Shown: piece after piece, positions 27,486 to 36,988 of the stretch
How positions within the stretch are numbered: position 1 is the stretch's first letter
How the letters are laid out: each line of letters starts with the position of its first letter
NCBI GenBank assembly: GCA_035715725.1
Contig: DASTKT010000066.1
Location: forward strand, 1 to 53,158
Length of the DNA: 53,158 nucleotides
Source: JADGGV01 sp035715725
Lineage (GTDB): Bacteria > Gemmatimonadota > Gemmatimonadetes > Longimicrobiales > RSA9
Direction: 5' to 3'
The notes under the pieces: model-generated
Databases searched by the model: none
What the model saw: the letters and a program-made list of their open reading frames with translations, nothing else
Told to the model about the DNA's origin: nothing
Position numbers and translations under genes: made by a program

Positions 27486-29864
27486 ATGGCCACCCAGGTG
27501 CAGACCCCGGCCCAGCCGCCCGCCCGCGCGCAGCGGCTCGTGCGGCGCTTCGCGGACATCGGCCGGGCCGACGTCCCGCTCGTCGGCGGCAAGGGCGCGA
27601 ACCTCGGCGAGATGACCCGCGCCGGACTCCCCGTGCCCCCCGGCTTCGTCGTGACCGTCGACGCCTACCGCGCGTTCCTCGACGCGACCGGCCTCGGCGA
27701 GCGCATCGACGCCCGCCTCGCCGGCCTCTCCCTCGACGACGAGAACGGCCGCCGCGCGGCCTCGGAGGAGATCGGCAGGCTCGTCACCGCCGCGCCCGTC
27801 CCCGAGACCGTCCGCGCCGACATCGCCGCCGCCTACCGCGAGCTTTGCGGCAAGGACGACGGCTACGTCGCCGTCCGCTCCTCCGCCACGGTCGAGGACG
27901 CCGCCGAGTTCTCGTACGCGGGCATGTTCCAGAGCTTCCTGAACGTCCGCGGCACGGACGCGCTCGTCGCTCGCGTGCGCGACTGCTGGGCCTCGCTCTA
28001 CACCGCGCGCTCCATCTACTACCGCCAGCGCCAGGGGCTCGCGGGCGAGCAGCTCATCGCCGTCATCGTGCAGCGCATGGTGAACGCCGACCGCTCCGGC
28101 GTCATGTTCACCGCCGACCCCGCGACCGGGAACCCGGACGTCATCGTCATCGAGGCGGCCTGGGGGCTGGGCGAGGTGGTGGTGGGAGGGCTCGTCACGC
28201 CCGATCGCTACCGCGTCGACAAGAAGTCACTCGAAGTGCTCGACGCCGAGGTCGGACACAAGGCGTTCATGCTCGAGCGCGACCCGGCCGGGCCCGAGAG
28301 CCGCCGCGTCGAACTGCCGCCCGAGAAGGCCGACGCGCGCGCCCTGACCGACGACGAGGTCCGCGCCGTGGCCGAGCTCGGCCGGAAGGACGAGGCGCAC
28401 TACGCCGCCCCGCAGGACGCCGAATGGGCCATCGAGGGCGGGAAGGTCTACCTGGTCCAGACCCGCCCGATCACCACGCTCCGCCCCGCCGGCGCGCCCG
28501 CCGCGCCCGCCGCGCACGTGCTGCTCCGCGGCCTGGGCGCCGGCCCCGGCCGCGCCACCGGCCGGGTGCGCGTCCTCACATCCCCCGCGGAGGGTGGACG
28601 CCTCCAGCCGGGCGAGATCCTCGTCGCCCCGATGACCACGCCCGACTGGGTGCCGTTCATGCGCCGCGCCGCCGCCGTCGTCACCGACACCGGCGGCATG
28701 ACGTCCCACGCGGCCATCGTCTCCCGCGAGCTCGGCATCCCCTGCATCGTCGGCACGCGGGACGCCACCCGCGTGCTCCGGGACGGCCAGCTCGTCACCG
28801 TCGACGCGCCCCGCGGCAGCATCTTCGACGGCGCGGTCGAGGCGGAAGCGCCCGCGCGAGCCGCCCGGGCGGGCGCCGCGCCCGCCCCGGCGCCCGGCGC
28901 CATGCCGGCGGCCGCGCCCATCACCGCCACCCGCCTCTACGTCAATCTCGCCGACCCCGCCCAGGCGGAGCGCGTCGCCGCGCTCGCCGTCGACGGCGTC
29001 GGCCTGCTCCGCGCCGAGTTCATGATCCTCGACGCGCTGCAGGGCCGGCACCCGCGCCTGCTGCTGAAGGAGGGGAAAGGCGACGAGTTCGTCTCGACCA
29101 TGGCCGACAAGATCGACATCTTCGCCGGCGCGTTCGATCCGCGCCCCGTCGTCTACCGCGCCATGGACTTCCGCACGAACGAGTTCCGCGGGCTGGAGGG
29201 CGGAGCGGAGTTCGAGCCGCGCGAGGAGAACCCGATGCTCGGCTACCGCGGCTGCTTCCGCTACACCCGCGAGCCCGACCTCTTCGACCTCGAGCTCCGG
29301 GCCCTGGCCCGCGTGCGGAAGCGGCACGCCAACGTCCACCTCATGCTCCCCTTCGTCCGCACCGGCGCCGAGTTCGCCGCGTGCAAGCGCCTCGTCGACG
29401 CCAGCCCCCTCGGCGGCGACGCGTCGCTCCAGCTCTGGATCATGGCCGAGGTGCCCTCCGTCGTGACCTGGCTCCCCGAGTACGTCCGCCTCGGCGCCCG
29501 TGGCGTCTCCATCGGCTCGAACGACCTGACCCAGCTCACGCTCGGCGTCGACCGCGACAGCGAGCTCGTCGCGCCCGACTTCGACGAGCGCGATCCGGCC
29601 GTCCTCGACCTCATCGGCCGCATCATCGCCACCTGCCACGAGCTGGGCGTGCCCTGCTCGATCTGCGGCCAGGCGCCGTCCGTCCACCCGGAGTACGCCG
29701 AGCTCCTCGTCCGCCGCGGCATCGACTCCGTCTCCGTCGTCCCCGACGCCATCGAGACCACCCGCCGGAACCTCGCCGCGGCCGAGACGCGCCTCCTCCT
29801 CGAGCACGCGCGGGGGCGCGCCGCGGCGAACGCGCGCGCCGCCGGCGCGGCGCCGGCCCCGTAG
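27486..29864 (+). CDS. ppsA: Phosphoenolpyruvate synthase
   Basis: 792 residues from the ATG at 27486 (GGGGAG site). The ATP-grasp domain shows VGGKGANLGEM and VRSSATVEDAAEFSYAG. The swivelling phosphohistidine domain has GGMTSHAAIVSRELGIPCIVG with His near 405. The TIM-barrel PEP domain has ENPMLGYRG, GSNDLTQLTLGVDRD and CSICGQAPS with the catalytic Cys near 725. It converts pyruvate and ATP to PEP, AMP and phosphate, the entry to gluconeogenesis. The roughly 790-residue length favours PpsA over pyruvate-phosphate dikinase. An extra Ala/Pro-rich linker lies around residues 455-475. glgX follows 86 bp downstream. Confidence 0.95.
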   Translation: MATQVQTPAQPPARAQRLVRRFADIGRADVPLVGGKGANLGEMTRAGLPVPPGFVVTVDAYRAFLDATGLGERIDARLAGLSLDDENGRRAASEEIGRLVTAAPVPETVRADIAAAYRELCGKDDGYVAVRSSATVEDAAEFSYAGMFQSFLNVRGTDALVARVRDCWASLYTARSIYYRQRQGLAGEQLIAVIVQRMVNADRSGVMFTADPATGNPDVIVIEAAWGLGEVVVGGLVTPDRYRVDKKSLEVLDAEVGHKAFMLERDPAGPESRRVELPPEKADARALTDDEVRAVAELGRKDEAHYAAPQDAEWAIEGGKVYLVQTRPITTLRPAGAPAAPAAHVLLRGLGAGPGRATGRVRVLTSPAEGGRLQPGEILVAPMTTPDWVPFMRRAAAVVTDTGGMTSHAAIVSRELGIPCIVGTRDATRVLRDGQLVTVDAPRGSIFDGAVEAEAPARAARAGAAPAPAPGAMPAAAPITATRLYVNLADPAQAERVAALAVDGVGLLRAEFMILDALQGRHPRLLLKEGKGDEFVSTMADKIDIFAGAFDPRPVVYRAMDFRTNEFRGLEGGAEFEPREENPMLGYRGCFRYTREPDLFDLELRALARVRKRHANVHLMLPFVRTGAEFAACKRLVDASPLGGDASLQLWIMAEVPSVVTWLPEYVRLGARGVSIGSNDLTQLTLGVDRDSELVAPDFDERDPAVLDLIGRIIATCHELGVPCSICGQAPSVHPEYAELLVRRGIDSVSVVPDAIETTRRNLAAAETRLLLEHARGRAAANARAAGAAPAP

Positions 29865-29950
29865 GGATCGCCGGCCGCGCGCCGATGCCGCATCTTGGCC
29901 CCGCCCGGCCGCGCCGGCCGGGCGAGCCGCCAGCCCACGGGAGGCGCCGC

Positions 29951-32062
29951 GTGCGTCCGGGAGAGACACCGCCGTCGGAGTGCGCCGCGCCCGCGCGCCG
30001 CCCCTGGGCCGCCCTCGAGGGCCGCCCGGACCCGCTCGGCGCGACCTGGATCGCCGACGAGCGCGCCTACAACTTCGCGCTCTACTCCGCGCACGCCCGC
30101 CGCGTCACGCTCCTCCTCTTCCGCCCCGACGACGCGGCCACGCCGTGCCTCGCCCGCGAGCTCGACTTCCGCCGCAACAAGACCGCGCGCGTCTGGCACT
30201 GCCGCATCCCCGAGGCCGAGCTGGGCGGTGCCCGCTACTACGCCTACACCGTCGACGGCCCGCCCCCCGAGGGGCGCTTCGCCTGGCACGCCTTCGACGC
30301 CGACAAGCTGCTCCTCGACCCCTACGGCCGCGCCGTCCACTTCCCCGCCGCCTTCGACCGCTGGGCAGCCATGCGCCCCGGCTCGAACGCCGGCAAGGCC
30401 GCCCTCAGCGTGCTCCCCGCGCCGGCGCCGCCCACGGCCCCGCGCCGCGATGCGCCCCGCCACCACGACGGCGACACCGTCGTCTACGAGCTGCACGTCC
30501 GCGGCTTCACCCGCCACCCCGACTCCGGCGTCGCCGACGAGCGGCGCGGCACGTACCTCGGCGTCGTCGACCGCATCCCCTACCTGCTCGATCTCGGCGT
30601 CACCGCCGTCGAGCTGATGCCCGTCTTCCAGTTCGACCCGCAGGACGGCAACTACTGGGGCTACATGCCCATCGGCTTCTTCGCGCCGCACGCCCGCTAC
30701 GCCACCGCCGCCGCGCGCCACGAGTGCACCCACCACGACGAGTTCCGCGCCATGGTCGATGCGCTCCACGCCGCCGGCATCGAGGTCATCCTCGACGTCG
30801 TCTACAACCACACCGCCGAGCGCGACGAGACCGGGCCGACCTACTCCTTCCGCGGCATCGACAACAGCACGTTCTACCTCATGACCGGAGACCCCGCGCA
30901 CCCGTACGCCGACTACTCCGGCACCGGCAACACGCTCCACACCGCGAACGCGTTCGTCCGGCGCATGGTCATGGACAGCCTCAGATACTGGGTCTCCGAG
31001 ATGGGCGTCGACGGCTTCCGCTTCGACCTCGCCTCCATCTTCGCCCGCCGCTCCGACGGCTCCATCGACATCGCCGACCCCAAGCTCTTCGCCGAGATCT
31101 CCTCCGACCCCGTCCTCGCCGGCGTTCGCCTCATCGCCGAGCCCTGGGACGTCGGCGGCGCCTACCAGCTCGGTCCCTCGCTCCCCGGCCTCGCCTGGCT
31201 CCAGTGGAACGACCGCTTCCGCGACGACCTCCGCCGCTTCGTCCGCGGCGACGCCGGCCTCGTCCCCGCCGTCATGACCCGCCTCTACGGTAGCGACGAC
31301 CTCTTCCCCGACGACGTGCTCCGCGCCGGCCGCCCCTGGCAGAGCGTCAACTACATCACCTCCCACGACGGCTCCACCCTCTACGACCTCCTCGCCTACA
31401 CCCGGAAGCGCAACTGGGCCAACGGCCTCGCCAATATGGACGGGCCCGCCGAGAGCTTCGGCTCCAACTGCGGGGCCGAAGGCGACGACGCCGTCCCCGG
31501 CGACGTCGCCCGCCTCCGCCGCCGCCAGGCCCGCAACTTCGCCGCGCTCCTCCTCCTCGCCAACGGCACGCCCATGATCCGCGCCGGCGACGAGTTCCTG
31601 CAGACCCAGGGCGGCAACGACAACCCCTTCAACCAGGACAACGAGACGAGCTGGCTCGACTGGCGCCGCCTCGACGCCGAGCGTGACGTGTTCCGCTTCT
31701 TCCGCCGCATGATCGCGTTCCGCAAGGCGCACCCCTCCCTCGGCCGCAGCCGCTTCTGGCGCGACGACGTGCGCTGGCACGGCCCCGACGGCCCCGTCGA
31801 TCTCGGTCCCGACTCCCGCGCGCTCGCCTTCTTCCTCGACGGCCGCGCCGAGCAGGACCGCGACCTCTTCGTCATGGCCAACATGTCCGGCGACGACCTC
31901 TCCTTCTCCCTCGCCGACCACCCCGGCCCCGGCTGGCGCCGCGCCCTCGACACCTCCCTCGACCCGCCCGACGACATCTCCGACCCCGGCGCCGAGCCCC
32001 CCGTCGACACCGACCGCTATACCGTGCGCGCCCGCTCCGTCGCCGTCCTCCTCCGAGCCTGA
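29951..32062 (+). CDS. glgX: Glycogen debranching enzyme GlgX (GH13)
   Basis: 703 residues from a GTG at 29951, chosen for the GGGAGG site just before it; an in-frame ATG at 29885 is the alternative. An N-terminal CBM48-type domain (LGATWIADERAYNFALYSA) precedes the GH13 barrel. Catalytic residues: nucleophile Asp in VDGFRFDLA (about 355), acid Glu in LIAEPWDVGG (about 395) and Asp in NYITSHDG (about 470). The FNQDNETSW segment is typical of GlgX. It hydrolyses alpha-1,6 branches left by the phosphorylase, in step with glgP of this window. The stop codon lies inside an octamer repeat. Confidence 0.95.
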   Translation: MRPGETPPSECAAPARRPWAALEGRPDPLGATWIADERAYNFALYSAHARRVTLLLFRPDDAATPCLARELDFRRNKTARVWHCRIPEAELGGARYYAYTVDGPPPEGRFAWHAFDADKLLLDPYGRAVHFPAAFDRWAAMRPGSNAGKAALSVLPAPAPPTAPRRDAPRHHDGDTVVYELHVRGFTRHPDSGVADERRGTYLGVVDRIPYLLDLGVTAVELMPVFQFDPQDGNYWGYMPIGFFAPHARYATAAARHECTHHDEFRAMVDALHAAGIEVILDVVYNHTAERDETGPTYSFRGIDNSTFYLMTGDPAHPYADYSGTGNTLHTANAFVRRMVMDSLRYWVSEMGVDGFRFDLASIFARRSDGSIDIADPKLFAEISSDPVLAGVRLIAEPWDVGGAYQLGPSLPGLAWLQWNDRFRDDLRRFVRGDAGLVPAVMTRLYGSDDLFPDDVLRAGRPWQSVNYITSHDGSTLYDLLAYTRKRNWANGLANMDGPAESFGSNCGAEGDDAVPGDVARLRRRQARNFAALLLLANGTPMIRAGDEFLQTQGGNDNPFNQDNETSWLDWRRLDAERDVFRFFRRMIAFRKAHPSLGRSRFWRDDVRWHGPDGPVDLGPDSRALAFFLDGRAEQDRDLFVMANMSGDDLSFSLADHPGPGWRRALDTSLDPPDDISDPGAEPPVDTDRYTVRARSVAVLLRA

Positions 32063-32094
32063 CGAGCCTCCGAGCCTGCGAGCCTCCGAGCCCC
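32054..32094 (+). repeat. Iterated octamer CGAGCCTC/G around the glgX stop codon
   Basis: Five copies of CGAGCCT(C/G) or near variants at 32054, 32063, 32071, 32079 and 32087, the last four in perfect 8-bp register. A small slippage-type microrepeat; no function apparent. Confidence 0.75.
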
Positions 32095-32236
32095 CGGCCA
32101 ATCTGTCCCGCCCCGGGGGCACGCCGCCCCACCCTCCACCGCCCGCCCACCGCGATCCGACCACGACCACCCCCCGCCCCACGGGCCCGGATCTTTCCAT
32201 TCGGCGCCTACGGAGCCCCGCGCGAAGGAGGCCGAC

Positions 32237-33190
32237 ATGCTCGAGCACGCACTCGCCACCAGGCACGCCCCGGCTCCCGCCATCGTCGCCTTCCGCGAGC
32301 TGCTCGTGCCGCTCGACGGCTCGCCGGCCGCCGAGCGCGCGCACTGCCTCGCGCGCCGGATCGCCGAGCGGAGCGGCGCGCGCGTCACGCTCGTCCACGT
32401 CCATGAAGGGGGGCCGGATCGGGAGGTCATCCCGCTGCGGGAGTACTCGTGGCGGGAGGCCGAGCGGAGGGCCGACGAGAGCGACTACCTGTGGCGGGCC
32501 GCGTGCGCCGCGCCCGCGCGTGCGCGCACCGCGCTCCTCGCCGACGGCGACGTCGCCTGCGCGCTGCTGGGGTTCGCCCGGGAGGCGGAGAGCGACCTGA
32601 TCGTGCTGGCGCGCCACGGCACGGGCGGCGCCTCGAACGCCTGGCTCGGCAGCGTCGCGGACCGGATCCTCCGCTTCGCCACCGCCCCCGTCCTGCTCCT
32701 GCCCTCCGAGCCCGGCGAGGCCGGGGAGGGAGAGACCGCGTTCCGCCGCGTCCTCGTCGCGCTCGACGGCTCGGCCGAGGCCGACTCCGTCCTCGAGCCG
32801 CTCCTCGCGCTCGCCGCGCCCGACGAGCCGAAGGTCCTGCTGCTCCGAGTCGTCGCCCCGCCCGCCCTCGACCGCCACCCCGGCGCCGGGCCCACGCTCG
32901 ACACCGGCGAGTTCGAGCGCCGCCTCCGCGCCGCCACCGACCACCTCGATGCCGTCGCCGCCCGGCTCCAGGCCGCCGGCGTGCCCGCCGCCGGCCGCGT
33001 CCTCGTGCATGCGAGCCCCGCCGTCGCCATCCTCGAGCAGGCCTCGGCGCACCACGTCGACCTCGTCGCGCTCACCGTCTCGGGCGCGCACCACTCCGCC
33101 CCGCCGCTCCTCGGCACCGTCGCCGACAAGCTCATCCGCGGCACGACCACGCCGGTGCTCGCGCTGCGGCCACCGGCCGGGGCGCGGTGA
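32237..33190 (+). CDS. Tandem-domain universal stress protein (copy 3)
   Basis: 317 residues, AAGGAGG site before the ATG. Two UspA domains: FRELLVPLDGSPAAER to ARHGTGGASNAWLGS, and RRVLVALDGSAEADSV to TVSGAHHSAPPLLGT. The second loop has drifted (Ala-His-His-Ser instead of Arg-Gly-Gly) while keeping the outer G and G-T, so ATP binding there is less certain. It is the most divergent of the three stress proteins. It follows glgX by 174 bp and is convergent with the tandem lipoprotein genes. Confidence 0.9.
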   Translation: MLEHALATRHAPAPAIVAFRELLVPLDGSPAAERAHCLARRIAERSGARVTLVHVHEGGPDREVIPLREYSWREAERRADESDYLWRAACAAPARARTALLADGDVACALLGFAREAESDLIVLARHGTGGASNAWLGSVADRILRFATAPVLLLPSEPGEAGEGETAFRRVLVALDGSAEADSVLEPLLALAAPDEPKVLLLRVVAPPALDRHPGAGPTLDTGEFERRLRAATDHLDAVAARLQAAGVPAAGRVLVHASPAVAILEQASAHHVDLVALTVSGAHHSAPPLLGTVADKLIRGTTTPVLALRPPAGAR

Positions 33191-33198
33191 GGCCGCGC

Positions 33199-33219
33199 GG
33201 GCCGGTGTGCGCCCGGCCC
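33199..33219. terminator. Candidate bidirectional terminator hairpin
   Basis: GGGCCGG (33199-33205) pairs with CCGGCCC (33213-33219) around a 7-nt loop, between the converging usp and lipoprotein genes. No T tract. Confidence 0.4.
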
Positions 33220-33257
33220 CGCTACGCTGCGGAGGGAGCGGCGGAGGGCGCTGCGGC

Positions 33258-34676
33258 TCAGCGCTTCCAGGCCGGGTACCGGCCGGTCCACGGCAGGTAC
33301 GACATCACGCCGGTCGTGACGTCCACGAGCGTCCCGCGATTCTCGGCGCCCAGGAGCCATTTCGAGTCGGGCGACCAGGTGATCCCCGGCCACACGCCAT
33401 GCGCGCCGATGCGGTGCAGACCGCTGCCGTCCGGATGGACCAGCATCAGCTCGCCGGAGGCGTAGGAAAGGACGTACGCGATCCACTGCCCGTCCGGCGA
33501 CCAGCGTGGGTTCCACCCGCCGGTGGCGTTCGGGATTGCTCGGCTCGACCGGGTGGCCAGGTCCAGCACGCGCAGGGCTCCGCCTCCGCCCATGTACGCC
33601 ACGCTGCGCCCGTCCGGCGAGGGCGATGGCATCTCCGCGGACCCGGCCGATGCGGGGAGCAGCGTCTCCAGCCCGGTCCCATCCGGGTGGATCCGGTGGA
33701 TCGTGCGGCTCGAGTAACCGACCGCGCCGTCGAAATAGATCCAGCGGCCGTCCGCCGAGAACTCCGGCCAGGAAGGGCTCGTGATGCCGGGCGTCGCCAG
33801 CGCCGTCGCGTTCCCGTTCACATCCACCAGCCCGAGCCCGCTCTCGCCCGCGTACACGAGGCGGCTGCCGTCCGGCGCCCATGCCGCCTCCAGCGCGTGT
33901 CCCGACACCAGCACCTTCGCGCCCGCCCCGGTGAGGTCCGCCAGCCGTAGCGGCCCGGTGCTGTATTCGCTCGCGGACCACGCGATCTGGCCCGCCGGAA
34001 CCACGGTGACCAGGCCCGAGTCGACCACGGTCGTCGTTCCGATCGCGGCACGGAGCCGGACGTACGCCCCACCCGGGCGGACCGCCGTCACCTTCCCGTC
34101 GGCCGTCACGCTCACCGCCGTGCCAACCGCCTCGAACGTCCCCGGATCCGGCCGGGCGTTGCCCGCCCGGTCGACCGTCGAGCCGCGGTACGTGAAGCCG
34201 GCGCCCTCCGCGAGCGCGGTGTCGCGTGGAGAGAGCGCCACGCGCACCGGCGCGCCCGGGAGGATCGTGTAGCGCGCCGTATCCACCAGGCTGTACAGCG
34301 GCACCATGACGACGATCGGAGCGCCCCCGGCGACGGTCCCGTACCGCACGCGGACCGTCGCCCGGCCCTCCGCATCCGTCGTCGCGCCCGCCACGGAGCC
34401 GAAGCCCGGTGAGGCGACCGAGCTGACCGACATGCGCGCTGGGCGCCCGCCCACATCGATGACCGGCGCCTCGAACCGCACCTCCACCCCCGCCTCCGGC
34501 CGCCCGCTCTCCCCCAGCACCTGCACGACCAAGCCCTGCGCCGGCGCGCTCTCGATCGTGTCCGTCCCGCCCGCTCCCGCGATCACCCGCAACTGCGGCC
34601 CGCGCGGGCCCGCCGGCCCCTCCGACCCGCACGCCACCAGCGCCCACGCGAACAGCAGAGTCACCAGCTTTCGCAT
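33258..34676 (-). CDS. Lipoprotein with Ig-like and TolB-type propeller repeats (tandem copy A)
   Basis: 472 residues from the ATG at 34676 (GGAGGGCGGAGG upstream). A short signal ends in a lipobox (LFAWALVACGSEG), so it should be lipid-anchored. A collagen-like GPAGPRGPQ stub follows. Residues of about 25-230 look like two bacterial Ig-like domains (VQVLGESGRPEAGVEVRFEA; VALSPRDTALAEGAGFTYRG). From about 235 there are WD40-like TolB propeller blades (WAPDGSRLVYAG, FSADGRWIYFDG, SPDGRSVAYMG, WSPDGQWIAYV, WSPDSKWLLGAE). Such proteins bind partners or polysaccharide at the envelope; the ligand is unknown. Copy B lies 68 bp upstream. Confidence 0.85.
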   Translation of the reverse strand: MRKLVTLLFAWALVACGSEGPAGPRGPQLRVIAGAGGTDTIESAPAQGLVVQVLGESGRPEAGVEVRFEAPVIDVGGRPARMSVSSVASPGFGSVAGATTDAEGRATVRVRYGTVAGGAPIVVMVPLYSLVDTARYTILPGAPVRVALSPRDTALAEGAGFTYRGSTVDRAGNARPDPGTFEAVGTAVSVTADGKVTAVRPGGAYVRLRAAIGTTTVVDSGLVTVVPAGQIAWSASEYSTGPLRLADLTGAGAKVLVSGHALEAAWAPDGSRLVYAGESGLGLVDVNGNATALATPGITSPSWPEFSADGRWIYFDGAVGYSSRTIHRIHPDGTGLETLLPASAGSAEMPSPSPDGRSVAYMGGGGALRVLDLATRSSRAIPNATGGWNPRWSPDGQWIAYVLSYASGELMLVHPDGSGLHRIGAHGVWPGITWSPDSKWLLGAENRGTLVDVTTGVMSYLPWTGRYPAWKR

Positions 34677-34744
34677 CCTCCGCCCTCCATCAGACGTGAG
34701 CAGCCGCCGCAACCTCGCATGCGCCGGCGAGCCGGGGTCCGGCC

Positions 34745-36154
34745 TCAGCGCTTCCAGGCCGGGTACCTGCCGGTCCACGGCAGGTACATCATGACGCCCG
34801 TCGCGACATCGGTGAGCGTACCCCGCGCCTCGGCGCCGAGGACCCACTTGGAGTCGGGCGACCAGGTGATCCCCGCCGCCAACCGGTGCGTGCCGAGGCG
34901 GTGGAGGTCGCTTCCGTCCGGCCGGACCAGCATTAGCTCGCCGTCGAAATAGCCACCGAGGTACGCGATCCATTGACCGTCGGGCGACCAGCGTGGCGTC
35001 AACCCGCCGTCGATGTTCGGGATCTCGCGGCTCGACCCGGAGGCGAGGTCGAGAATGCCCAACTTCCCGTTCCCGGTCCTGTACACGACACTGCGTCCAT
35101 CCGGCGAGGGCGATGGCATGTACGCGTAGCCGGCCGACGCGGGGAGGAGCGTCTCGAACCCGGTCCCGTCGGGGTGGATGCGGTGGATCGTGCGGCGCGA
35201 GGCGGCGTCGCCTTCGAAATAGATCCAGCGGCCGTCCGATGAGAACTCGGGCCAGGAGGGGCTCCCGACCCCGGGCGTCGCGAGGGGCGTCGTGTTCCCG
35301 TTCACGTCCACGAGGCCGAGCGCGTTCTCACCCACGTACACGAGGCGGCTCCCGTCCGGCGCCCACGCCGGCGCGAGCGCATGTCCCGTCACCAGCGATT
35401 TCGCGCCAGCTCCGGTGAGATTCGCCAGCCACAGCGGACCGTCGTTGTCACTTGCGGACCACGAGATCGTGCCGTCCGGGACCACGACGACCAGCCCCGA
35501 GTCGACCGCGGAGGTGGTTCCGAGTGTAGCGCGCAGGCGGACGTACGCCGCCCCCGTGCCTACCGCCGTCACCTTCCCGTCGGCGCTCACGCTCACGGCC
35601 GTGCCGACCGCCTCGAACGTCGCCGGATCGTGGCGGGCGTTGCCCCGGCGATCGACCGTCGAGCCGCGGTACATGAAGCTCGCTCCCTGCGTGAGGGCGG
35701 TGTCGCGCGGCGAGAGCGCCACGCGCGTGGGCGCGCCCGGAACCGTCGTGTAGCGCGCCGTGTCCACCAGACTGTAGAGCGGCACGGTCACAACGATCAT
35801 TCCGGGACCGACGATGCTGGCGTAGCGCACACGGACCGCCGCGCGCCCGTCGGCGTCCGTCGTCGCGCCCGCCACGCCACCGAAGCCCGCCGCCCCGACC
35901 GCGCCGACCTGCACGTTCGGGCGTCCGCCGCTCTCGAGCGCGGGCGCCTCGAACCGCACCTCCACCCCCGCCTCCGGCCGCCCGCTCTCCCCCAGCACCT
36001 GCACGACCAAGCCCTGCGCCGGCGCGCTCTCGATCGTGTCCGTCCCGCCCGCTCCCGCGATCAACCGCAACTGCGGCCCGCGCGGGCCCGCCGGCCCCTC
36101 CGACCCGCACGCCACCAGCGCCCAGCCAAGCATGAGAATGGCCAGCTTTCGCAC
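34745..36154 (-). CDS. Lipoprotein with Ig-like and TolB-type propeller repeats (tandem copy B)
   Basis: 469 residues from a GTG at 36154 with GGAGGACGG upstream. Same plan as copy A: lipobox (LGWALVACGSEG), GPAGPRGPQ stub, two Ig-like domains and five to six propeller blades (WAPDGSRLVYVG, FSSDGRWIYFEG, SPDGRSVVYRT, WSPDGQWIAYLGG). The two proteins end in the same PWTGRYPAWKR. The first 60 or so residues are almost identical to copy A at DNA level, while the middle has diverged. Copy A follows after 68 bp, so they are probably co-transcribed. The upstream 230 bp is AT-richer than the surroundings. Confidence 0.85.
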   Translation of the reverse strand: MRKLAILMLGWALVACGSEGPAGPRGPQLRLIAGAGGTDTIESAPAQGLVVQVLGESGRPEAGVEVRFEAPALESGGRPNVQVGAVGAAGFGGVAGATTDADGRAAVRVRYASIVGPGMIVVTVPLYSLVDTARYTTVPGAPTRVALSPRDTALTQGASFMYRGSTVDRRGNARHDPATFEAVGTAVSVSADGKVTAVGTGAAYVRLRATLGTTSAVDSGLVVVVPDGTISWSASDNDGPLWLANLTGAGAKSLVTGHALAPAWAPDGSRLVYVGENALGLVDVNGNTTPLATPGVGSPSWPEFSSDGRWIYFEGDAASRRTIHRIHPDGTGFETLLPASAGYAYMPSPSPDGRSVVYRTGNGKLGILDLASGSSREIPNIDGGLTPRWSPDGQWIAYLGGYFDGELMLVRPDGSDLHRLGTHRLAAGITWSPDSKWVLGAEARGTLTDVATGVMMYLPWTGRYPAWKR

Positions 36155-36384
36155 GTTCCGTCCTCCGTCAGACGTCGGGCCGCGGCGAGCAAAGGGATTC
36201 GATGCCGGAAAGCCGCTGTTCCCTGGTTGGGTCGAAACTGAGGGACCAAGCGGAGCCAATCTACGACGCAGGCGCGTCAATCGGAAGGCATCCCGGACCT
36301 ACCCGGGCGTAAAGATGTGGATGAACTTGGTCTGACCTACCGAGTGATTCAGATAAACAGGTCGCGCGCCCGACCTCGTCGCCC

Positions 36385-36822
36385 TCACTCGATCCCCGTC
36401 TCCAGCCACCGCCGCGCCTCCCCCTCCCGCGTGAACGCCACCACCGGCACGTCCCGCAGCGACGCCTTGATCGTGACCAGCCGCAGCATCCCGAACTGCG
36501 TCCCGGGGTTCGCCACGATCGCCACGCGGTTCCGGATCATCTGCGACCGATACGCGAGCATGTCCAGCAGCAGCTCCGCCTGCACCATCGTCGGGACGAA
36601 ATCGGTGCCGCGCAGGTCGAGCATCGCCGTGAGCGCCGGCCGCTCGAGCATCGCCGTCGCCACCCGCTCGATCAGGATGCGGACGTCCGCGAAGCCGGCC
36701 GGGCCGACCGGCGCCAGCTCCAATATCTCGTCCGATACATGCGTCAGCAGTTCGAGCGCCGATCCGGCGAGGCGCTCGCGAAGCGGCGGAGCCGCAGGAA
36801 TGGTCTGGGATACAGGGGGCAC
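36385..36822 (-). CDS. STAS/SpoIIAA-like domain protein
   Basis: 145 residues from a GTG at 36822. The C-terminal half (AELLLDMLAYRSQMIRNRVA, then VPVVAFTREGEARRWLETG) has the beta-alpha pattern and the final F-x-x-x-x-E-A-x-x-W-L signature of SpoIIAA-like STAS/SEC14 proteins. Such small soluble proteins often act as anti-anti-sigma-like or lipid-sensing modules, but no anti-sigma partner is encoded next to it. No signal peptide. It stands alone on the minus strand, 282 bp downstream of the TetR gene and 230 bp from copy B. Confidence 0.65.
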   Translation of the reverse strand: MPPVSQTIPAAPPLRERLAGSALELLTHVSDEILELAPVGPAGFADVRILIERVATAMLERPALTAMLDLRGTDFVPTMVQAELLLDMLAYRSQMIRNRVAIVANPGTQFGMLRLVTIKASLRDVPVVAFTREGEARRWLETGIE

Positions 36823-36963
36823 GGCGACGCTCCGGGAACTCTGGACATTCGGCGAGGTCGGCGGCGTCTTGCCACCGGGCAGCCAACCGCCCTACGACCA
36901 CGCCGTTCCACGATCCCAATGATGCGCGATCCCCGGAGATCGTGTAGCGGATACTCGCGGATT

Positions 36964-36988
36964 CCCTTGTAGGGGTTTTCCCGACAAG
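36964..36988. promoter_or_regulatory. AT-richer interrupted palindrome upstream of the STAS-like gene
   Basis: CTTGT (36966-36970) and ACAAG (36984-36988) enclose GGG-TTTT-CCC (36973-36982). It lies about 145 bp upstream of the GTG at 36822 in a patch of unusually low GC. It could be an operator or a small hairpin; the regulator is unknown. Confidence 0.35.

Noticed and set aside
27486..29864. Pyruvate-phosphate dikinase as alternative for ppsA
   Set aside because: Length and domain order match PEP synthase, and the dikinase-specific longer N-terminal region is missing.
24617..29950. A single plus-strand frame stays open for thousands of bases upstream of glgX
   Set aside because: Its peptide is Arg/Pro/Ala-rich and lies across clear genes in other frames; only the part from 29951 matches a protein family. 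It reflects rarity of stops in GC-rich DNA.
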